Source: JAJFFW01 sp038534195
GTDB taxonomy: Bacteria; Pseudomonadota; Alphaproteobacteria; Caulobacterales; Parvularculaceae
Length of the DNA stretch: 64,000 bases
Direction: 5' to 3'
NCBI GenBank assembly: GCA_038534195.1
Contig: JBCAXE010000015.1
Span: forward strand, 1-64,000
A program made the translations under genes and the position numbers. Under the pieces are notes generated by a model. The model saw only the letters and a program-made list of their open reading frames with translations, did not search any database and was not told the origin of the DNA. Position 1 is the stretch's first letter. Every line of letters starts with the position of its first letter. This document shows positions 61,654 through 64,000 of this stretch, one piece after another.

Positions 61654-62841
61654 ATGGCGAAAAATTTCTTCTCCGGTCTTTTCAAAAAGAATAAGGACGA
61701 TGCACCGCTAACGGAAAACGAGGCCCCATTAAAGCCGTCGGCGGAGGAAGCCGCCGCCGAGACGTCTTCTGCGTCAGAGGCCGCCACCGCCGTCCCGGCG
61801 CCATTCGAGGCGGACGCCGCTCCCCCGATCGACGCGCCCGCGGACGCGCCGATGGAAAAGCCTGCGGACGCGCTTTCCCCTACGCCCGACCAACCGCTGG
61901 CGGAGCCAGCCGAGCCTGAAAAGAAAGGCTTCTTTTCCCGACTAAAGGACGGCCTCGCAAAAACGTCCGGACGCCTCTCTGACGGCGTCACGTCAATTTT
62001 TACAAAACGCAAGCTCGACGACGACACGCTCGAAGAACTCGAAGATTTGTTGGTGAGCGCCGATCTTGGCGTTGCGGCGGCGGCGCGCGTAACGACTGCG
62101 CTCGCGAAGGACCGGTACGACAAGGAAATCAGCGACGACGAGGTCAAGCTGGCGCTCGCCGAAGAAGTCGCCAAAACCCTCGCGCCGCTTGAGACGCCGC
62201 TTGCGATTAATCCGGCGAACCGTCCGCATGTGATCCTGATGACAGGCGTCAACGGGGCCGGCAAAACCACGACCATTGGCAAGCTGGCGGCGAAATTCAA
62301 AGCGGAAGGCAAGTCGGTGATGCTCGCGGCCGGCGACACGTTTCGCGCCGCCGCTATTGAGCAACTAACGGTCTGGGGCGAGCGCACGGGCGCGCCGGTG
62401 GTGGCGAGAGACGTCGGCGCCGACGCGGCGGGCCTCGCTTTCGACGCGCTAAAAAAAGCCCAAGAGGAAAACATCGACGTCTTGCTGATCGACACCGCGG
62501 GACGCCTCCAGAACAAAAAAGAGTTGATGGAGGAGCTCGCAAAGATCGTCCGCGTCGTGCGGAAGATCGATGAAAACGCTCCCCACGACACCATACTCGT
62601 TCTCGACGCCACAGTCGGTCAAAACGCTCTGTCGCAGGCGGGTGCGTTTTCAGACATCGCCGGCGTCACCGGCATCGTGATGACCAAGCTCGACGGCACC
62701 GCACGCGGCGGCGTTCTCGTGGCGCTCGCAGACAAGTTCAACTTGCCGATCCACTTTATCGGCGTCGGCGAGAGCATTGACGATCTCCAGATGTTCGACG
62801 CAGAAAGATTCTCAAAAGCGCTCGCCGGCGTTCAGGCTTAA
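61654..62841 (+). CDS. ftsY: Signal recognition particle receptor FtsY
   Basis: GTPase docking SRP-ribosome complexes at the inner membrane. The N-terminal 90 residues are an acidic Ala/Glu/Pro A-domain; the N-domain helices follow, then the G domain with GVNGAGKTTTIGKLAAKF, DTFRAAAIEQL, LIDTAGRLQNKKELM, TKLDGTARGG and the C-terminal GVGESIDDLQMFD. Length 395. It sits between mtaB and yciB, the normal alphaproteobacterial order, probably in one transcript. Confidence 0.97.
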   Translation: MAKNFFSGLFKKNKDDAPLTENEAPLKPSAEEAAAETSSASEAATAVPAPFEADAAPPIDAPADAPMEKPADALSPTPDQPLAEPAEPEKKGFFSRLKDGLAKTSGRLSDGVTSIFTKRKLDDDTLEELEDLLVSADLGVAAAARVTTALAKDRYDKEISDDEVKLALAEEVAKTLAPLETPLAINPANRPHVILMTGVNGAGKTTTIGKLAAKFKAEGKSVMLAAGDTFRAAAIEQLTVWGERTGAPVVARDVGADAAGLAFDALKKAQEENIDVLLIDTAGRLQNKKELMEELAKIVRVVRKIDENAPHDTILVLDATVGQNALSQAGAFSDIAGVTGIVMTKLDGTARGGVLVALADKFNLPIHFIGVGESIDDLQMFDAERFSKALAGVQA

Positions 62842-62863
62842 TCCGACAGGGACGAATAATATC

Positions 62864-63544
62864 ATGAGCGAAACGACCTCTACTCGCCTTACCGGACGCG
62901 CCAAGTTTCTGGTGGATTTCGGCCCACTTCTGGTTTTCATGGTCGCCTACTTTCTTGGACAGCGATTGGCGCCGATCGCAGGCGGCATTGTGGGACGAGA
63001 CTGGTCTATTCCGGACGGGGAAGAGATGTTTCTCGCCGTCGGGCTTTTCCTCCCGGCGTTTGCGATTGCGTTCGCTTACAGCGTCTGGAAGGAAAAGCGC
63101 GTTGCGCCCATGCTTTTTGTAAGCGGCGTCGCCATCGGCGTGCTTGGCACCTTAACGCTCGTTCTCCACAACAAGACCTTCTTCTATATGAAGCCGACAA
63201 TCGTCTACGCTCTGTTTGCGATCGTCCTTGCGGGCGGGCTTTGGTCGGGACGAAACATGCTGAAGACGTTGTTCGACGGCGCCTTGCATATGCCCGATCA
63301 CGCCTGGCGGGTGCTGACTGTGCGTTATGCGACCTTCTTCGCTGTTCTTGGAGTCGCCAACGAAGTCATCTGGCGGTGGCTGATGCGCGATTGCGACCTC
63401 AACGCGGGGGCGGCGTGCGCCGGCGAGCCGATCTGGGTGAACGTCAAGGTATTCGGCTTCACAATCGTGAACTTGTTGTTTGCAGGGTTGCAGGCGCCGT
63501 TTCTGATGAAACATGCGAGCGAAACGCCGCCGGGCGAAGCCTAA
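62864..63544 (+). CDS. Septation protein YciB/IspZ family
   Basis: A 226-residue integral membrane protein with about six hydrophobic segments. LVDFGPLLVFMVAYFL at the start, VLHNKTFFYMKPTIVYALFA, and WRVLTVRYATFFAVLGVANEVIWR are the family motifs. IspZ/YciB proteins are linked to cell division and envelope synthesis in bacteria. The product is longer than the usual 180-200 residues because of a loop around CDLNAGAACAGEP. ATG 62864; 22 bases after ftsY. Its 3' end overlaps the convergent Nudix gene by 4 bases. Confidence 0.9.
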   Translation: MSETTSTRLTGRAKFLVDFGPLLVFMVAYFLGQRLAPIAGGIVGRDWSIPDGEEMFLAVGLFLPAFAIAFAYSVWKEKRVAPMLFVSGVAIGVLGTLTLVLHNKTFFYMKPTIVYALFAIVLAGGLWSGRNMLKTLFDGALHMPDHAWRVLTVRYATFFAVLGVANEVIWRWLMRDCDLNAGAACAGEPIWVNVKVFGFTIVNLLFAGLQAPFLMKHASETPPGEA

Positions 63545-64000
63545 AGCCCCTCAATCGGATTACCGTAAGGCGCAAACGCCGATTGATCCATGCTTTCGCG
63601 CCACTGCCGCAGGGCCCACCCGGCGGAGGGAAACGCGATATCCTCCCAGGGCATGTCTTCCCAGCGTACGAGTTTGACGTCCTCGCTTTCCGGACCGGCG
63701 GATACGTCAGGGTTTTGCAGCGTCGCCCGGTACATGATCTGGATTTGAGAGATGCGAGGGATTGAGTAAATCGCCAAGACGCGGTCGATCGTCAAACGCG
63801 CGCGCGCTTCTTCCCACGCCTCACGCTTCGCCCCCTCCTCGACCGACTCATTCAACTCGAGGTACCCGGCGGGTAAAGTCCAATAGCCTTTTCGCGGCTC
63901 AATCGCCCGTTTGCAAACAAGAATCTTGTCTTCCCATGTGGCGACCGACCCAACGACAATTTTCGGGTTTTGATAATCGACAAATCCGCAATGGCCGCAG
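63541..64000 (-). CDS. Nudix hydrolase with zinc-ribbon, 5' end outside window
   Basis: The frame runs off the right edge, so the start is missing. Near the edge is half of a zinc ribbon (CGHCGF), then NPKIVVGSVATWEDKILVCKR and the Nudix box GYLELNESVEEGAKREAWEEA, which has the REx2EE core but Ala instead of the final Gly position. Such proteins hydrolyse nucleoside diphosphate derivatives; the substrate is unknown. A short frame starting at the TTG near 63855 is an artefact of the missing 5' end. Confidence 0.88.
   Translation of the reverse strand, partial: CGHCGFVDYQNPKIVVGSVATWEDKILVCKRAIEPRKGYWTLPAGYLELNESVEEGAKREAWEEARARLTIDRVLAIYSIPRISQIQIMYRATLQNPDVSAGPESEDVKLVRWEDMPWEDIAFPSAGWALRQWRESMDQSAFAPYGNPIEGL

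Noticed and set aside
61581..62612. Long open frame of about 343 codons antisense to ftsY
   Set aside because: Serine/alanine-rich shadow of a high-GC gene; the sense strand encodes a complete FtsY.

Overview
This window is a stretch of chromosome from an alphaproteobacterium. GC is roughly 60 percent, genes are tightly packed, and many pairs share ATGA or GTGA stop-start overlaps. Placement rests on several alphaproteobacterial arrangements: a YlxR domain fused to an L7Ae-like domain between nusA and infB, hemD followed by a Mic60/mitofilin homologue and a HemY-like protein, and the order phoH-ybeY-corC-lnt-Xre regulator-metK. I cannot name the genus. A marine or aquatic member of the Caulobacterales, Hyphomonadales or Parvularculales is plausible but inferred. 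There is no rRNA, tRNA, IS element, prophage or CRISPR array that I can see. One 100-base run of N (12917-13016) is an assembly gap and removes the 3' end of lnt.

Layout. 1-5.7 kb: rimP-nusA-ylxR-infB on the minus strand, behind a promoter and a leader terminator. 5.8-10.3 kb: a PEGA-like lipoprotein, a DUF2937 membrane protein, ttcA, a CE15-type esterase and trmB, whose start codon lies in a 28-bp perfect palindrome. 10.4-18.4 kb: a lipoprotein, metK, an Xre regulator, lnt, corC-like, ybeY, phoH and miaB. 18.5-24 kb: a DUF1223 thioredoxin-like protein, a Fur-family regulator, rimI-tsaB, an AmpD-like amidase, a nitroreductase, dodecin and tsaD. 23.7-28 kb: hemD-mic60-hemY. 28-31.6 kb: an O-antigen ligase-like protein, an SDR and a low-GC SUKH-like gene. 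31.7-38.5 kb: maeB, nfu, a 42-codon membrane peptide, a TetR regulator, gpsA, an endostatin-like lipoprotein and yciI. 38.6-42.9 kb: ppa, argG, and an Lrp regulator divergent from an indoleamine 2,3-dioxygenase. 42.9-47.8 kb: arfB-rlmN, then rdgB, a subclass B1 metallo-beta-lactamase and hemW in one overlapping operon. 47.9-52.2 kb: a LpoA-like lipoprotein, rsmI, yraN, dolP and gshB. 52.3-56.6 kb: a Tat-dependent PhoX phosphatase behind candidate Pho boxes, then a GT4 glycosyltransferase and a membrane protein. 56.7-64 kb: lptF-lptG, a cyclopropane synthase homologue, mtaB-ftsY-yciB and a Nudix hydrolase cut by the window end.

Common themes are translation and RNA modification (IF-2, NusA, RimP, YbeY, RsmI, RlmN, ArfB and many tRNA position-37 enzymes) and envelope construction (Lnt, LptFG, LpoA-like, DolP, Mic60, O-antigen ligase). 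The observations most worth following are the NDM-like B1 beta-lactamase, the indoleamine dioxygenase with its Lrp partner, the unannotated 42-residue membrane peptide with its own promoter and terminator, the palindrome over the trmB start, and the rimP leader terminator.
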